DNA from: Arthrobacter sp.
GTDB taxonomy: Bacteria > Actinomycetota > Actinomycetes > Actinomycetales > Micrococcaceae
Length of the DNA: 33,397 bases
Direction of reading: 5' to 3'
Assembly (NCBI GenBank): GCA_026393275.1
Contig: JAPLAM010000033.1
Location: 1-33,397, forward strand
The translations under genes and the position numbers were made by a program. Shown one piece after another: positions 9,916-18,394 of this stretch; positions within the stretch are counted from its first letter, which is position 1, and each line of letters begins with the position of its first letter. The notes under the pieces are model-generated. The model made no database searches and was not told the origin of the DNA. It was given only the letters and a program-made list of their open reading frames with translations.

Positions 9916-10947
9916 ATGCGAACACCCAAGACCCTGGCTACCAGCCTCCTCAGCCTCTCCGCCGCCGCACTCCTGGCGGTCTGCGCGGCCGGCACGGCCA
10001 GTGCCGCACCGGCACCGGCGAAGGCGCCGACGCCGTCTTCGGACGTCAGCAGTCACACCGTCACGGACGCGGGGCCGGCCGACTACTGGACGGCCGAGCG
10101 CATGCGCAGCGCAATTCCGGGAGACGTGTTGGCGGCGAAGGCCGTGGAGCGGGGCGGCAAGGCCAAGGCCGCGGTGAACCGGCCGACGGAAGCGGGCGCC
10201 CCCGCCAAGGTGGAGGGCACCACGCCCACCGCCCAGGCCGCGCAGCTCCAGACCAAGCAGCTCCAGACCAAGCAGCTCCAGACCAAGGCGAACGCCAGCG
10301 AGTCCCCGGTCAAGACCATCGGCAAGGTCTTCTTCACCCTCGGCGGCTCCAACTACGTCTGCTCCGGGAACTCGGTAACCTCATCCAACAAGAGCACCGT
10401 CTCCACCGCCGGCCACTGCGTCAACGAAGGCCCGGGCGCCTTCGCCACCAACTTCACTTTCGTTCCGGCCTACCTCAACGGCTCGGCACCCTACGGCAAG
10501 TGGACCGCCAAGACGCTGTACGCCCCTGCCCAGTGGAGCTCCGGCGGCGACATGACCTACGACACCGGCTTCGCCGTGATGAACCCGCTCAACGGCAAGG
10601 CCCTCGCCGACGTCGTAGGCTCCTCCGGGGTGCAGTTCAACGCCGCCCGGGGCCTGAGCTACAAGTCGTTCGGCTATCCGGCGGCGCCACCGTTCAACGG
10701 CGAATCCCTCAAGAGCTGCAGCGGCACCGCCAAGAACGATCCCAACAACCCGCAGTTCAACACGCAGGGCATCCCCTGCAACATGACTGGCGGTTCCTCG
10801 GGCGGCCCGTGGTTCATCGGGTCCAGCTCCTCGGGCTACCAGAACTCGATCAACAGCTACGGCTATGGCAGCAACTCCACCACGATGTACGGACCCTACT
10901 GGGGCTCGGTAATCCAGCAGGCCTACAGCACCGCGGCTGCTTCGTAG
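9916..10947 (+). CDS. Secreted trypsin-like serine protease (S1/V8-like)
   Basis: 343 residues. Signal peptide 'MRTPKTLATSLLSLSAAALLA' with cleavage after 'ASA' (about residue 30). A pro-region of about 100 residues follows, holding three copies of QLQTK (15-bp DNA repeat, about 10249-10287). The protease domain starts near residue 132. The triad is visible: His167 in 'STAGHCV', Asp216 in 'TYDTGF' and Ser295 in 'GGSSGGPW'. Cys149/Cys168 and Cys268/Cys288 can form the usual disulphides. It should cut proteins outside the cell. The ATG has TAAGGA 6 nt upstream. It is the only gene of its unit and is followed by a strong hairpin. Confidence 0.93.
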   Translation: MRTPKTLATSLLSLSAAALLAVCAAGTASAAPAPAKAPTPSSDVSSHTVTDAGPADYWTAERMRSAIPGDVLAAKAVERGGKAKAAVNRPTEAGAPAKVEGTTPTAQAAQLQTKQLQTKQLQTKANASESPVKTIGKVFFTLGGSNYVCSGNSVTSSNKSTVSTAGHCVNEGPGAFATNFTFVPAYLNGSAPYGKWTAKTLYAPAQWSSGGDMTYDTGFAVMNPLNGKALADVVGSSGVQFNAARGLSYKSFGYPAAPPFNGESLKSCSGTAKNDPNNPQFNTQGIPCNMTGGSSGGPWFIGSSSSGYQNSINSYGYGSNSTTMYGPYWGSVIQQAYSTAAAS

Positions 10948-11004
10948 GGCCGAGCCGGGGTGCTGGCGGAGGCGTGGCGGAGGCCACCCCGGGGCCCGCG
11001 CTCA

Positions 11005-11072
11005 CCCAAACAACCCTAGGTCCGCACCGACGCCCTCGCCCAAACAACCCTAGGTCCGCACCGACGCCCTCG
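11005..11072. repeat. Perfect 2 x 34 bp tandem repeat
   Basis: A 34-bp unit beginning CCCAAACAACCCTAGGTCCG occupies 11005-11038 and is repeated without change at 11039-11072. It lies just after the protease gene. No function is evident. Confidence 0.95.
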
Positions 11073-11089
11073 CGAGGAAGGAGCAGGTC

Positions 11090-11146
11090 AACGCGGGGTC
11101 ACTGGCCGCTCATCCCCCTCGAAGGGGCGGCAGGTGACCCCGCGTT
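11090..11146 (+). terminator. Long hairpin downstream of the protease
   Basis: AACGCGGGGTCAC (11090-11102) pairs perfectly with GTGACCCCGCGTT (11134-11146), with inner pairing GCCG/CGGC and CCCC/GGGG. The stem ends in TTT on the plus strand. It is a probable terminator for the protease transcript. Confidence 0.75.
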
Positions 11147-11190
11147 TCCGTGTGCGCGGCCCGCGGCTCCGGCCCGTGCTGCGCCCCCAC

Positions 11191-11662
11191 GGGACATGCC
11201 CTCCGCCCAGCCCTGCCAGTGGACATAATCCCTATATGCCCACTCCTGGGCGCCAAGAATGAGCATGTCCCGTGGTGCCGGGGCGCATGACCACCCCTTC
11301 ACGCGAAGAATGAGCATGTCCCACGGGGCCGTGGCCTGTGCGCAGCCCGGACGCGACACATGACCATGTCCCACGGGGCCGTGGCCTGTGCGCAGCCCGG
11401 ACGCGACACATGACCATGTCCCACAACCCTGCGACCCGATTAGCAGGCTGCCCAGCGCCCGACTGCCCGTGCACCAGCCTGGACATGTCCTTCGCCGAGT
11501 CCGACCAGTGGACACAGTCCCTATATGCCCACTCCTGAGCGGCAAGAATGAGCATGTCCCGTGGTGCCGTGGCGCATGACCACCCCTTCACGCGAAGAAT
11601 GAGCACGTCCCGTGATGCCTTGGTGTCGGCCCACCCCCTGGCCCGAAAAATGAGCATGTCCC
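11191..11662. repeat. Array of CATGTCCC-core units (50/51- and 69-bp steps) in a 289-bp duplication
   Basis: The core CATGTCCC or a close variant starts at 11195 (CATGCCC), 11264, 11315, 11365, 11415, 11484, 11553, 11604 (CACGTCCC) and 11655. The steps are 69, 51, 50, 50, 69, 69, 51, 51. The block from about 11191 to 11372 recurs at 11480-11662, 289/290 bp on, including the shared string CCCTATATGCCCACTCCTG. Most cores are preceded by TGAGCATG or TGACCATG; 11481-11490 is the perfect palindrome GGACATGTCC. Units at 11315 and 11365 carry CCACGG-GG-CCGTGG. The spacers are themselves related, so it is not a CRISPR array. Confidence 0.9.
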
Positions 11663-11726
11663 GCGGACCCCGGCCTCGGCCCCGCCCCGACGGCACCCAG
11701 CAGCACTCAGCAGCACAATCGGGCAC

Positions 11727-11767
11727 AAAAAATGGACATGCCCTCCCGGCAAGGGAGGGCATGTCCA
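11727..11767 (-). terminator. Rho-independent terminator of purH
   Basis: On the minus strand, TGGACATGCCCTCCC and GGGAGGGCATGTCCA form a perfect 15-bp stem (arms at 11733-11747 and 11753-11767, 5-nt loop), followed by TTTTTT (11727-11732). It lies about 100 nt after the purH stop. The arms carry the same GGACATG motif as the repeat array next to it. Confidence 0.9.
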
Positions 11768-11870
11768 CTCGTGGCGGCACCCGCGGGGCAGAACCCGCAG
11801 AACCCCGGAACCCCCAGAACCCCGCAACGGAGAACCCCCGGAACCCCGGAACCGCCAACCGCCGGGGCTT

Positions 11871-13568
11871 CTAGTGGAAGAAGTGGCGCGCGCCGGTGAA
11901 GTACATCGTGATCCCGGCGGCGTTGGCTGCGGCGATCACTTCCTCATCGCGGACGGAGCCGCCGGGCTGCACCACGGCACGGACGCCGGCGTCGATCAGG
12001 ATCTGCAGGCCGTCAGCGAACGGGAAGAACGCGTCCGACGCCGCGACGGCGCCGCGGGCACGCTCGGGTGCGGCCGCGCCTGCTCCTGTCGTCCCGACGT
12101 TGGAAGCCCCGCCGGCGCCCTCGACGTCGGACTCCACTGCTACGCCCAGCGTGTTGGCTCGTTCGACCGCGAGCCGGCAGGAGTCGAGCCGGTTGACCTG
12201 GCCCATGCCGATGCCGACGGCGGCACCCTCGGCGGCGAGCAGGATCGCGTTCGACTTGGCCGCGCGGCATGCCGTCCAGGCGAAGGCGAGGTCGGCCAGG
12301 GTCGCGGCGTCGGCGGCTTCCCCCGCGGCGAGGGTCCAGTTGGCGGGGTTGTCGCCGTCGGCGTCGACCTTGTCCGTGGCCTGGACCAGCATGCCGCCGG
12401 AGACCTGGCGGAACTCGGTCGGGTAGCGGCCGTAGCCCTCCGGCAGGGTGAGCAGGCGGATGTTCTTCTTCTTGGCGAGGATCTCGACGGCCTCGTCCTC
12501 GAAGCCCGGCGCGATGACCACCTCGGTGAAGATGCCGGCAACGGTGCGGGCCATGCCGGCGGTGACGGTGCGGTTGGCCGCGATGACGCCGCCGAACGCG
12601 GACACCGGATCGCAGGCGTGGGCCTTGGCGTGGGCATCGGCGATCGGGTCCGCGGCGGCCGCGGAACCCACGGCCACGCCGCAGGGGTTGGCGTGCTTGA
12701 TGATCGCGACGGCCGGCTCGGCGAAGTCGAACGCGGCGCGCAGGGCGGCGTCGGCGTCAACGAAGTTGTTGTAGCTCATCGCCTTGCCGTGCACCTGGTC
12801 GGCCTGGGCGATGCCGGCCGGGGCGGCCTTGTCCACGTACAGCGCGGCCTGCTGGTGCGGGTTTTCGCCGTAGCGGAGTACCTCGGAGCGCTCCAGGGCC
12901 AGGCCGGCGTACGCGGGCCAGTCGATCACGCCGTCGCCGTCCTCGTCCAGGAACTGGCTGGCGGTCCAGGTGGCCACGGCGGTGTCGTAGGACGCGGTGT
13001 GCGCGAACGCCTTGGCGGCGAGCCGGCGTCGGGTCTTCAGGTCAAACCCGCCGGAGGAAGCCGCCTCCACGACGGAACCGTACGACGCCGGGTCCACCAC
13101 GATCGCGACGGCGGCGTGGTTCTTGGCGGCCGACCGCACCATCGCCGGGCCGCCGATGTCGATCTGCTCGACGACGTCGTCCTGCGCCGCGCCGGACTTC
13201 ACGGTCTCCACGAAGGGGTAGAGGTTCACGACGACGAGGTCGAACGGCTCGATCTCCATCGAGGTCAGCGTGTCCATGTGGGCCTGGACGCGGCGGTCGG
13301 CGAGGATGCCGCCGTGCACGCGCGGGTGCAGGGTCTTGACCCGGCCGTCCAGCATTTCCGGCGAGCCGGTGACTTCCTCCACCTCCTGGACGGGGATTCC
13401 CGCGGCGGCGATCTTCTTGGCGGTGGAACCGGTGGAGACGATCTTGACGCCGGCGTCGTGCAGACCCCGCGCGAGCTCCTCCAGACCGGTCTTGTCGTAG
13501 ACCGAAATGAGGGCCCTGCGGATGGGAACACGGTCGATGGATACACGCTCACGCTGCGTAAAGCTCAC
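11871..13568 (-). CDS. purH: Bifunctional AICAR formyltransferase / IMP cyclohydrolase
   Basis: Start set at GTG 13568, with GGAGA 5 nt upstream, giving 565 residues; the frame is open further but the added residues are not family-like. The N-terminal IMP cyclohydrolase domain begins '[20 protein letters not shown]' with 'ISTGST'-like '[16 protein letters not shown]' and '[15 protein letters not shown]'. The C-terminal AICAR transformylase domain has '[14 protein letters not shown]', '[11 protein letters not shown]', '[14 protein letters not shown]' and the terminal '[11 protein letters not shown]'. It does the last two steps of IMP synthesis in the cytoplasm. An insertion rich in Gly/Ala (about 30 residues, '[20 protein letters not shown]') sits before '[17 protein letters not shown]'. 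A TATAAG in the upstream 40 nt could be its -10 box. Confidence 0.97.
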   Translation of the reverse strand: MSFTQRERVSIDRVPIRRALISVYDKTGLEELARGLHDAGVKIVSTGSTAKKIAAAGIPVQEVEEVTGSPEMLDGRVKTLHPRVHGGILADRRVQAHMDTLTSMEIEPFDLVVVNLYPFVETVKSGAAQDDVVEQIDIGGPAMVRSAAKNHAAVAIVVDPASYGSVVEAASSGGFDLKTRRRLAAKAFAHTASYDTAVATWTASQFLDEDGDGVIDWPAYAGLALERSEVLRYGENPHQQAALYVDKAAPAGIAQADQVHGKAMSYNNFVDADAALRAAFDFAEPAVAIIKHANPCGVAVGSAAAADPIADAHAKAHACDPVSAFGGVIAANRTVTAGMARTVAGIFTEVVIAPGFEDEAVEILAKKKNIRLLTLPEGYGRYPTEFRQVSGGMLVQATDKVDADGDNPANWTLAAGEAADAATLADLAFAWTACRAAKSNAILLAAEGAAVGIGMGQVNRLDSCRLAVERANTLGVAVESDVEGAGGASNVGTTGAGAAAPERARGAVAASDAFFPFADGLQILIDAGVRAVVQPGGSVRDEEVIAAANAAGITMYFTGARHFFH

Positions 13569-13731
13569 AGAAATCTCCGTCTTTGATCGCGGTCTTATAT
13601 CGCGGCGCGGCCGCGGCTGGTGGGGATGCGGCCAGTTTATCGCGTCGAGGCACTGGGCCTGCCCGCGCGCCGGAGTGTGAAGCGGATACGGGCCGAGCCC
13701 GGGCCACGTAGAGTTTTCCCTGGAGGCGAAA

Positions 13732-15084
13732 ATGAACACTTACACCACGGTGCCCAGCGGCGAACAAGTGGTCCAGGAACTGCCGTGGCGGTGGAAGGTC
13801 CAGGGGCGGATCTTCCTGATCGGCGGCCTGGGCTTCATGTTCGATGCCTGGGACGTCACGCTCAACGGCATCCTCATCCCGCTGCTCTCAAAGCACTGGT
13901 CCTTGACCCCGGGCGACGCGGCGTGGATCGGCACGTCGAACCTGATCGGCATGGCGCTGGGCGCCTTCGTCTGGGGCACCATCGCCGACACCATCGGCCG
14001 CAAGAAGGCCTTCACCGCGACGCTGCTGATCTTCGCCGTCTTCACCGTGCTGGGCGCCTTCTCCCCCGATTTCCTCTGGTTCGTGGCCTTCCGGTTCCTG
14101 GCCGGCTTCGGCCTGGGCGGCTGCATCCCGGTGGACTACGCGCTGGTGGGCGAGTTCACCCCGCGCAAGCAGCGCGGCAGGGTCCTCACCGCCATGGACG
14201 GCTGGTGGCCGATCGGCGCGGCGCTGTGCGGTTTCGTCTCGGCCGGGCTGATCGCCGCCTTCGCGGACTGGCGCCTGACCATGCTGATCATGGTGCTGCC
14301 CGCGCTGCTGGTGTTCTGGATCCGGCGGAGCGTCCCGGAGTCGCCGCTGTTCCTGATCCGCAAGGGCCGCCGCGAGGAAGCCGCCAGGGTCATCGACGGC
14401 CTGGTCGCGGCCACCGGCGCCGAAGCCCGGGTCTACAGCCTGCCCGAACCGCAGGACGCGCCCCGGCTCTCCGCCGGCAGCGCCTGGATCCAGCTCCGCG
14501 CGCTGTGGCAGTTCAACTGGAAGATCACGACGGCGGCCTGGGCCTTGTTCTTCAGCATCCTGCTGGTCTATTACCTGTCGTTGACCTGGATGCCGCGGAT
14601 CCTGATCGGCGCCGGCTTCGAGGAGTACAAGGCGTTCCTCACGACGGCGTCGATGGCCGCCGTCGGCCTGCTGGGCGTGGTGGTTGCCGCGCTGCTGGTG
14701 GAGCGGACCGGGCGCAAGTGGATCCTGGCCGTCACGGGCCCGCTGTCGGCGCTGACGCTGGTGATCGTCGCCGTCGTGGTGGACATTCCGACGGCGGCCG
14801 TGTTCTGGCTGCTGGTGTTCGGCTTCGTGGTGCAGGTGGCCATCCCGGTGCTCTACGCCTACGTGTCGGAGCTGTACCCGACCGAGCTGCGAGGCTCGGG
14901 CTTCGGCTGGGCCTCGACGTTCTCCCGGCTCGGCGCCGGCTTCGGGCCGCTGGTCTTCGCGGCGTTCCTGTGGCCCGAGCTGGGACTGGCCACGTCCTTC
15001 GCGCTGGCCGGCGGCCTGGTGCTGGTCTCGGTGCTGTGGATGGCGTTCTTCGCCCCCGAGACCAAGCAGCGCCGCCTGGAGTAA
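13732..15084 (+). CDS. MFS transporter (sugar/organic acid porter type)
   Basis: 450 residues with about 12 hydrophobic segments. The loop 2-3 motif '[13 protein letters not shown]' is the MFS signature, and '[24 protein letters not shown]' matches the sugar-porter/aromatic acid:H+ symporter branch. '[17 protein letters not shown]' near the C-terminus is the matching second-half motif. It should carry a sugar or aromatic or organic acid across the membrane by proton symport; the substrate is not clear. The ATG has GGAGG at 6-nt spacing. It lies on the strand opposite to purN and purH and splits them, so it probably has its own promoter in the 163-bp gap shared with purH. Confidence 0.93.
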   Translation: MNTYTTVPSGEQVVQELPWRWKVQGRIFLIGGLGFMFDAWDVTLNGILIPLLSKHWSLTPGDAAWIGTSNLIGMALGAFVWGTIADTIGRKKAFTATLLIFAVFTVLGAFSPDFLWFVAFRFLAGFGLGGCIPVDYALVGEFTPRKQRGRVLTAMDGWWPIGAALCGFVSAGLIAAFADWRLTMLIMVLPALLVFWIRRSVPESPLFLIRKGRREEAARVIDGLVAATGAEARVYSLPEPQDAPRLSAGSAWIQLRALWQFNWKITTAAWALFFSILLVYYLSLTWMPRILIGAGFEEYKAFLTTASMAAVGLLGVVVAALLVERTGRKWILAVTGPLSALTLVIVAVVVDIPTAAVFWLLVFGFVVQVAIPVLYAYVSELYPTELRGSGFGWASTFSRLGAGFGPLVFAAFLWPELGLATSFALAGGLVLVSVLWMAFFAPETKQRRLE

Positions 15085-15145
15085 CCGCCCCGGCCGCCCC
15101 AATCCGCACAGGCGTTTTCAGCACCCAACAGGCATCTATTGCGAG

Positions 15146-15724
15146 CTAGTCGGCTGGCTGGGGCGCGGCGGCGAGGGACCGGAGGGTCGACACCAGCAGC
15201 CGCCGTTCCGCGGCCTTGATCCGCTCGTGCAGGGTGTCCTCGGTGTCGCTCTCCGCTACCGGCACGGCTTCCTGCGCGATGATCGGGCCCGTGTCCACGC
15301 CGGCGTCGGCCCAGTGCACCGTGCACCCCGTGACCTTCACGCCGTAGGCGAGTGCGTCGCGGACGCCGTGCGCGCCGGGGAAGGCCGGCAGCAGGGCCGG
15401 ATGGGTGTTCAGGTACTTGCCGTCGAACGCGTCGATGAAGTCCGCGCTGACAATGCGCATAAAACCTGCGGACACGACGACGTCGGGCCGGTGCGCGGCC
15501 ACTGCCTCGGTGAGCGCGGCGTTCCAGGCCGACCGGTCCGGGTAGGCCTTGAAGTCCACCACGAAGGTCGGGATGCCGGCGGCCGCGGAGCGCTCCACCC
15601 CGTACGTTCCGGGCCGGTCCGCCCCGACGGCGGCAAGCTCCACGTCCAGCTCCCCGGCCTTGACCGCGTCGATGACGGCCTGCAGGTTGGAGCCGGTGCC
15701 GGAGACGAGAACTACTATGCGCAT
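15146..15724 (-). CDS. purN: Phosphoribosylglycinamide formyltransferase
   Basis: 192 residues, the normal length. The start 'MRIVVLVSGTGSNLQAVIDAV' has the substrate-binding 'SGTGSNLQ' motif. 'VVSAGFMRIVSADFIDAF', 'LNTHPALLPAFPGAHGVRDAL' (catalytic His in NTHP) and 'GCTVHWADAGVDTGPIIAQ' (catalytic Asp) are all present. It transfers a formyl group from 10-formyl-THF to GAR in purine synthesis. In many actinobacteria purN is directly followed by purH; here an opposite-strand MFS gene lies between them. The ribosome binding site is weak (AAGG very near the ATG). It is divergent from the small membrane protein, with only 38 nt between starts. Confidence 0.97.
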   Translation of the reverse strand: MRIVVLVSGTGSNLQAVIDAVKAGELDVELAAVGADRPGTYGVERSAAAGIPTFVVDFKAYPDRSAWNAALTEAVAAHRPDVVVSAGFMRIVSADFIDAFDGKYLNTHPALLPAFPGAHGVRDALAYGVKVTGCTVHWADAGVDTGPIIAQEAVPVAESDTEDTLHERIKAAERRLLVSTLRSLAAAPQPAD

Positions 15725-15749
15725 GGCCTTAGCTTATGAGCCGCTCGCG

Positions 15750-15755
15750 TACGCT
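15750..15755 (+). promoter_or_regulatory. Possible -10 box (TACGCT) for a leaderless transcript
   Basis: TACGCT fits the actinobacterial -10 pattern TANNNT and ends 7 nt before ATG 15763. That would place the first transcribed base at the start codon, in agreement with the lack of a ribosome binding site. No clear -35 is seen. Confidence 0.4.
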
Positions 15756-15762
15756 GGAAAAT

Positions 15763-16194
15763 ATGAACTCCCCCCAGGACCCCGGCGCAGGCCCGCGCGG
15801 CCAGAATCCGCGGAGCGAGGCGGCGAAGGCATCCCTGCTCAAGACGCACACGCTGTTCCGCATGTTCATCGTCGTGGTGCTCGGGTCGTTCTTCGTCTTC
15901 CAGCTGGACATCAACTACCTCTGGCTGGCCGCTGTCCTCACTGCGGCCGGGATGGTGATCGGCGTTGTCCTGCTGGTCCGCGCGGCGAGGCTCCGGGAAT
16001 CGCGCCTGGTGCTGTTCGGGACCATCTCCGGCCTGGTGGTCTCCGCGGTGATGGTGCTCCTGGTCCTGGCGTCCGCGGTGTTCTTCAACCAGGTCCGGGA
16101 CTACCAGCAATGCGCCCGCCACGCCCTCACCGAGCAGGCTGCATCGGCGTGCCGGACGGAGCTGCAGAAGTCGATGCCCACCCAGCTGCGCTAG
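15763..16194 (+). CDS. Small membrane protein of actinobacterial type, DUF4233-like position
   Basis: Start set at ATG 15763 (143 residues); ATG 15736 is in frame but would lie 11 nt from the purN start. Neither has a good ribosome binding site, so a leaderless mRNA is possible. The N-terminal 30 residues are polar (Pro/Gly/Gln). Three hydrophobic segments follow: 'MFIVVVLGSFFVFQL', 'LWLAAVLTAAGMVIGVVLLV' and 'LVVSAVMVLLVLASAVFF'. A polar tail holds two cysteines ('YQQCARHAL', 'SACRTELQ') that would lie outside and could pair. I do not recognise a named family with confidence. It lies between perM and purN on the other strand. Confidence 0.75.
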   Translation: MNSPQDPGAGPRGQNPRSEAAKASLLKTHTLFRMFIVVVLGSFFVFQLDINYLWLAAVLTAAGMVIGVVLLVRAARLRESRLVLFGTISGLVVSAVMVLLVLASAVFFNQVRDYQQCARHALTEQAASACRTELQKSMPTQLR

Positions 16195-16215
16195 CGGAAC
16201 CGAGCCGGCCCAGCC

Positions 16216-17541
16216 CTATTTAGCGGCCGGTTCCAGGTCCGCTTCGTGCAGCCGCTGCCGGCGTTCCAGCCAGGGGCCGGCCGCGTAACCGATCACGACG
16301 CCGACGCCGGTTTCCACGGCGATGAACAGCGCGGTCGTGAGCGGGTCCGGGCCGACGTCCGTGAGCCGCCCGATGCCCACGGAGCCGCGGGCCAGCCAGG
16401 CCAGGCCGGCCGTGAGCAGCCCCGCCACGGCGCCGATCATGGCACCCAGAACCAGGGTGGACACGGTGGCGGTGAACCAGCGCGCCTTGACCTTGATGGA
16501 GAGCCACTCGTCGAAGTGGTTTTCGCCGGCGCGCAGGAACCACCAGCCCGCCAGGACCCCGGCGATGGCCGGCACCACGAGGGCCACGAAGCCGTAGTCC
16601 AGCGCGCCGGACGGCAGCGCCGCGAAGACCGGGATGGTGGGCAGCGGGCCGACAGCGGTGGCCAGCGGGCCCGCCGTCGAACCGACGCCCAGCGCGAACC
16701 CCGAGCCGGAGGTCCAGGCCAGCGCGAACACGGCCAGGTTGGGCAGGTAGCCCAGCTGCGCGAGGGTCAGGGCCGCGCCTCCCACCGGGCCGGCGTGGAG
16801 CGCCTCGTACACGGCGATGATGAGGTTCCAGTGGACGAGGAGGTCCACCGCGAGCAGCGCAGCCGCCATGGCCAGGCTGCCCATCACGGCGACAAATCCG
16901 GCCTGGATGGCGGAGCCGAGGTAGGAGCCGGCCCAGCGCGAGTGCTGGCTGGTCCGCGAGAGCCAGGCAACGGCGTCGACGCCGATCAGCCGGCTCCAGG
17001 AGCCGGCCTCGCGGCGGGCGCCGATCACCATGCCAAGGGCGACAGGGATCAGCGGGACGAGGGCGGCAAACCAGAGGCTGACGCCCACGTCGGGGGTGCG
17101 GCAGAGGAATCCGGTGGCAAACCCGAAGGCGCCGTACATCAGCCAGGAGCCCAGCAGCGCCTGCCAGAGCTGGTCGGTGTACGAGGCGCGGGCCAGCCGC
17201 CGGCCCGCCCGCCAGGCCAACAGGAACGGGATAAGGGTGAGGCCCAGCGGAATCAGCGAAAGCGTGCCGGATTCCGGCTGGCCCGCGGCAGCCGCGGCGC
17301 CCGCTCCGCCGGTGTCCAGCAGCAGCGGAACCCCGTGGATCAGCAGCCAGGCCTGGCCGGCCAGCCGGGCAAGGAATTCAAAGCCGGTGTCGCGGAAGCC
17401 GGCCGTCGTCCAGACCGCGACGATCGGCGCGATCACGGCGAGCGCGGAGATCACAGCCGCCTGCGCGGATTCGAGCGCCCCCTGCAGCCACAAAGGCATC
17501 GGAAGGCCACGGTCCCCGGTCTGATCAGCGCGCAGTTTCAT
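16216..17541 (-). CDS. perM: Polytopic membrane protein, PerM/DUF6350 type
   Basis: Start taken at ATG 17541 (441 residues); the frame is open far upstream, but the extra part is antisense to the next gene and not protein-like. The protein has many hydrophobic segments, with the actinobacterial pattern 'PMPLWLQGALESAQAAVISALAVIAPI' at the start and 'NLAVFALAWTSGSGFALG' in the middle. The gene lies next to purN in the same direction, as perM (Rv0955) does next to purN-purH in mycobacteria, where it is linked to cell division and persistence. The assignment rests on that synteny and the family look, not on a search. The ribosome binding site is weak; a GTG a few codons upstream is an alternative start. 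Confidence 0.8.
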   Translation of the reverse strand: MKLRADQTGDRGLPMPLWLQGALESAQAAVISALAVIAPIVAVWTTAGFRDTGFEFLARLAGQAWLLIHGVPLLLDTGGAGAAAAAGQPESGTLSLIPLGLTLIPFLLAWRAGRRLARASYTDQLWQALLGSWLMYGAFGFATGFLCRTPDVGVSLWFAALVPLIPVALGMVIGARREAGSWSRLIGVDAVAWLSRTSQHSRWAGSYLGSAIQAGFVAVMGSLAMAAALLAVDLLVHWNLIIAVYEALHAGPVGGAALTLAQLGYLPNLAVFALAWTSGSGFALGVGSTAGPLATAVGPLPTIPVFAALPSGALDYGFVALVVPAIAGVLAGWWFLRAGENHFDEWLSIKVKARWFTATVSTLVLGAMIGAVAGLLTAGLAWLARGSVGIGRLTDVGPDPLTTALFIAVETGVGVVIGYAAGPWLERRQRLHEADLEPAAK

Positions 17542-17682
17542 CGTGATCCATCGTGCCACGCGCCGGGCCGCGGCCAGGGTTCCGACAGGCTCTCCATCGG
17601 ATTTCCGCCGTCCGGTCCGCCGCTTTTTTCGATACCCCGCCGTAAAATTAAGAGTGTCCGCAACAGTGGTTGGAGGCAGAAA

Positions 17683-18150
17683 ATGACTACCGCATCTCCA
17701 CATGCACACGGCGTTCATTTCGGACGGGCAGATGTCCAGAACGTCGGCATGGGTGTGGGAATAGTCCTCGCAGTCGTGGGTGTCCTGGGGTTCATCCCGG
17801 GCATCACCACGCTGTACAGCGAATTGAAGTTCTTGGGGCCCGATTCCCGGGCCATGTTCCTTGGCCTGTTCCAGGTGTCCATGCTGCTGAACGTCGTTCA
17901 GCTGGTCATCGGCGCCACGGGCGTAAGCATGTCGCGCAACGGCATGGGAGCCCGGAACTTCCTGATGGGCTTCGGCCTGCTGTACATCATCCTTAGCGTT
18001 TACGGGCTGATCGTCGGCGTAGGGTCGGCGGCCAACTTCCTTGCGTACAACACCATGGACATCTGGACCCTCCTGGTGCTGGGCGTGGCAATGATTGGCG
18101 CCGGCTGGCTGCTTTCGAGGCATCTGGCCGATGACGCACAAACCCGGTAA
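17683..18150 (+). CDS. DUF4383-like four-TM membrane protein
   Basis: ATG 17683 has GGAGG at 6-nt spacing; the product is 155 residues. It has four hydrophobic segments: 'MGVGIVLAVVGVLGFIPGI', 'MLLNVVQLVIGATGVSM', 'FLMGFGLLYIILSVYGLIVG' and 'WTLLVLGVAMIGAGWLL'. The polar loop 'NFLAYNTMDIWTLLVLG' resembles the 'N..DN.LHL.LG' block of DUF4383 proteins, which are common in actinobacteria and of unknown role. TAAAAT (17643-17648) about 35 nt upstream may be its -10 box. It is followed by a terminator-like hairpin and so seems to be a single-gene unit. The gene is divergent from perM, with a 141-bp gap. Confidence 0.85.
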   Translation: MTTASPHAHGVHFGRADVQNVGMGVGIVLAVVGVLGFIPGITTLYSELKFLGPDSRAMFLGLFQVSMLLNVVQLVIGATGVSMSRNGMGARNFLMGFGLLYIILSVYGLIVGVGSAANFLAYNTMDIWTLLVLGVAMIGAGWLLSRHLADDAQTR

Positions 18151-18218
18151 TCGATATCCGGGAAAGGGAGCCGCGAATGAGGAACGTTTCATAGCAATCC
18201 AATAATTTCGTACTACCT

Positions 18219-18260
18219 GCTGGTGCGGGCGCCTTGAGTTTTAGGGGCGGCCGCACCAGC
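18219..18260 (+). terminator. 15-bp hairpin after the DUF4383-like gene
   Basis: GCTGGTGCGGGCGCC (18219-18233) pairs with GGCGGCCGCACCAGC (18246-18260) with one mismatch and a 12-nt loop; TTCCTTCT follows. It is a probable terminator. Confidence 0.75.
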
Positions 18261-18394
18261 TTCCTTCTACCCGGTGAGTTGCCCGGAGCGAACTACTCCG
18301 ACGCCGGTTTGCCCCAAGCCGTTCCGCCAAATGCTGGACTTATTCGACGGCGGCCCTTCAGACTGGCCTGACCCACAGACCCGAAAGGTTTCCC

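Larger units (their letters stand above)
10948..11870. other. Gene-free intergenic region packed with repeats
   Basis: Over 900 bp between the protease and purH. I see no credible gene: open frames here (for example minus 11232-11858 and 11099-11545) encode repeated low-value peptides that follow the DNA repeats. Contents in order: a 2 x 34 bp tandem repeat, a strong hairpin, the CATGTCCC repeat array, a low-complexity GGAACCCC tract (about 11800-11860) and the purH terminator. Confidence 0.75.

Noticed and set aside
11191..11662. CRISPR array
   Set aside because: The conserved core is short, the 'spacers' are related to each other, the steps are 50/51 and 69 bp, and no cas gene is near.
11099..11858. 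Minus-strand open frames with repeated RDMLIL/KGWSC peptides
   Set aside because: The peptide repeats only follow the DNA repeats in two different frames, with no ribosome binding site or known domain.
11874..13586. Long plus-strand open frame over purH
   Set aside because: Mirror of purH coding sequence; purH is complete with family motifs to its last residue.
13620..15149. Plus-strand frame and a long minus-strand frame (13888-15102) over the MFS gene
   Set aside because: Shadows: the 13732-15084 frame has the MFS motifs, hydrophobic segments and a ribosome binding site.
16246..17682. Plus-strand open frame running into the DUF4383-like gene
   Set aside because: Antisense to perM; only the part from ATG 17683 has a ribosome binding site and membrane-protein character.
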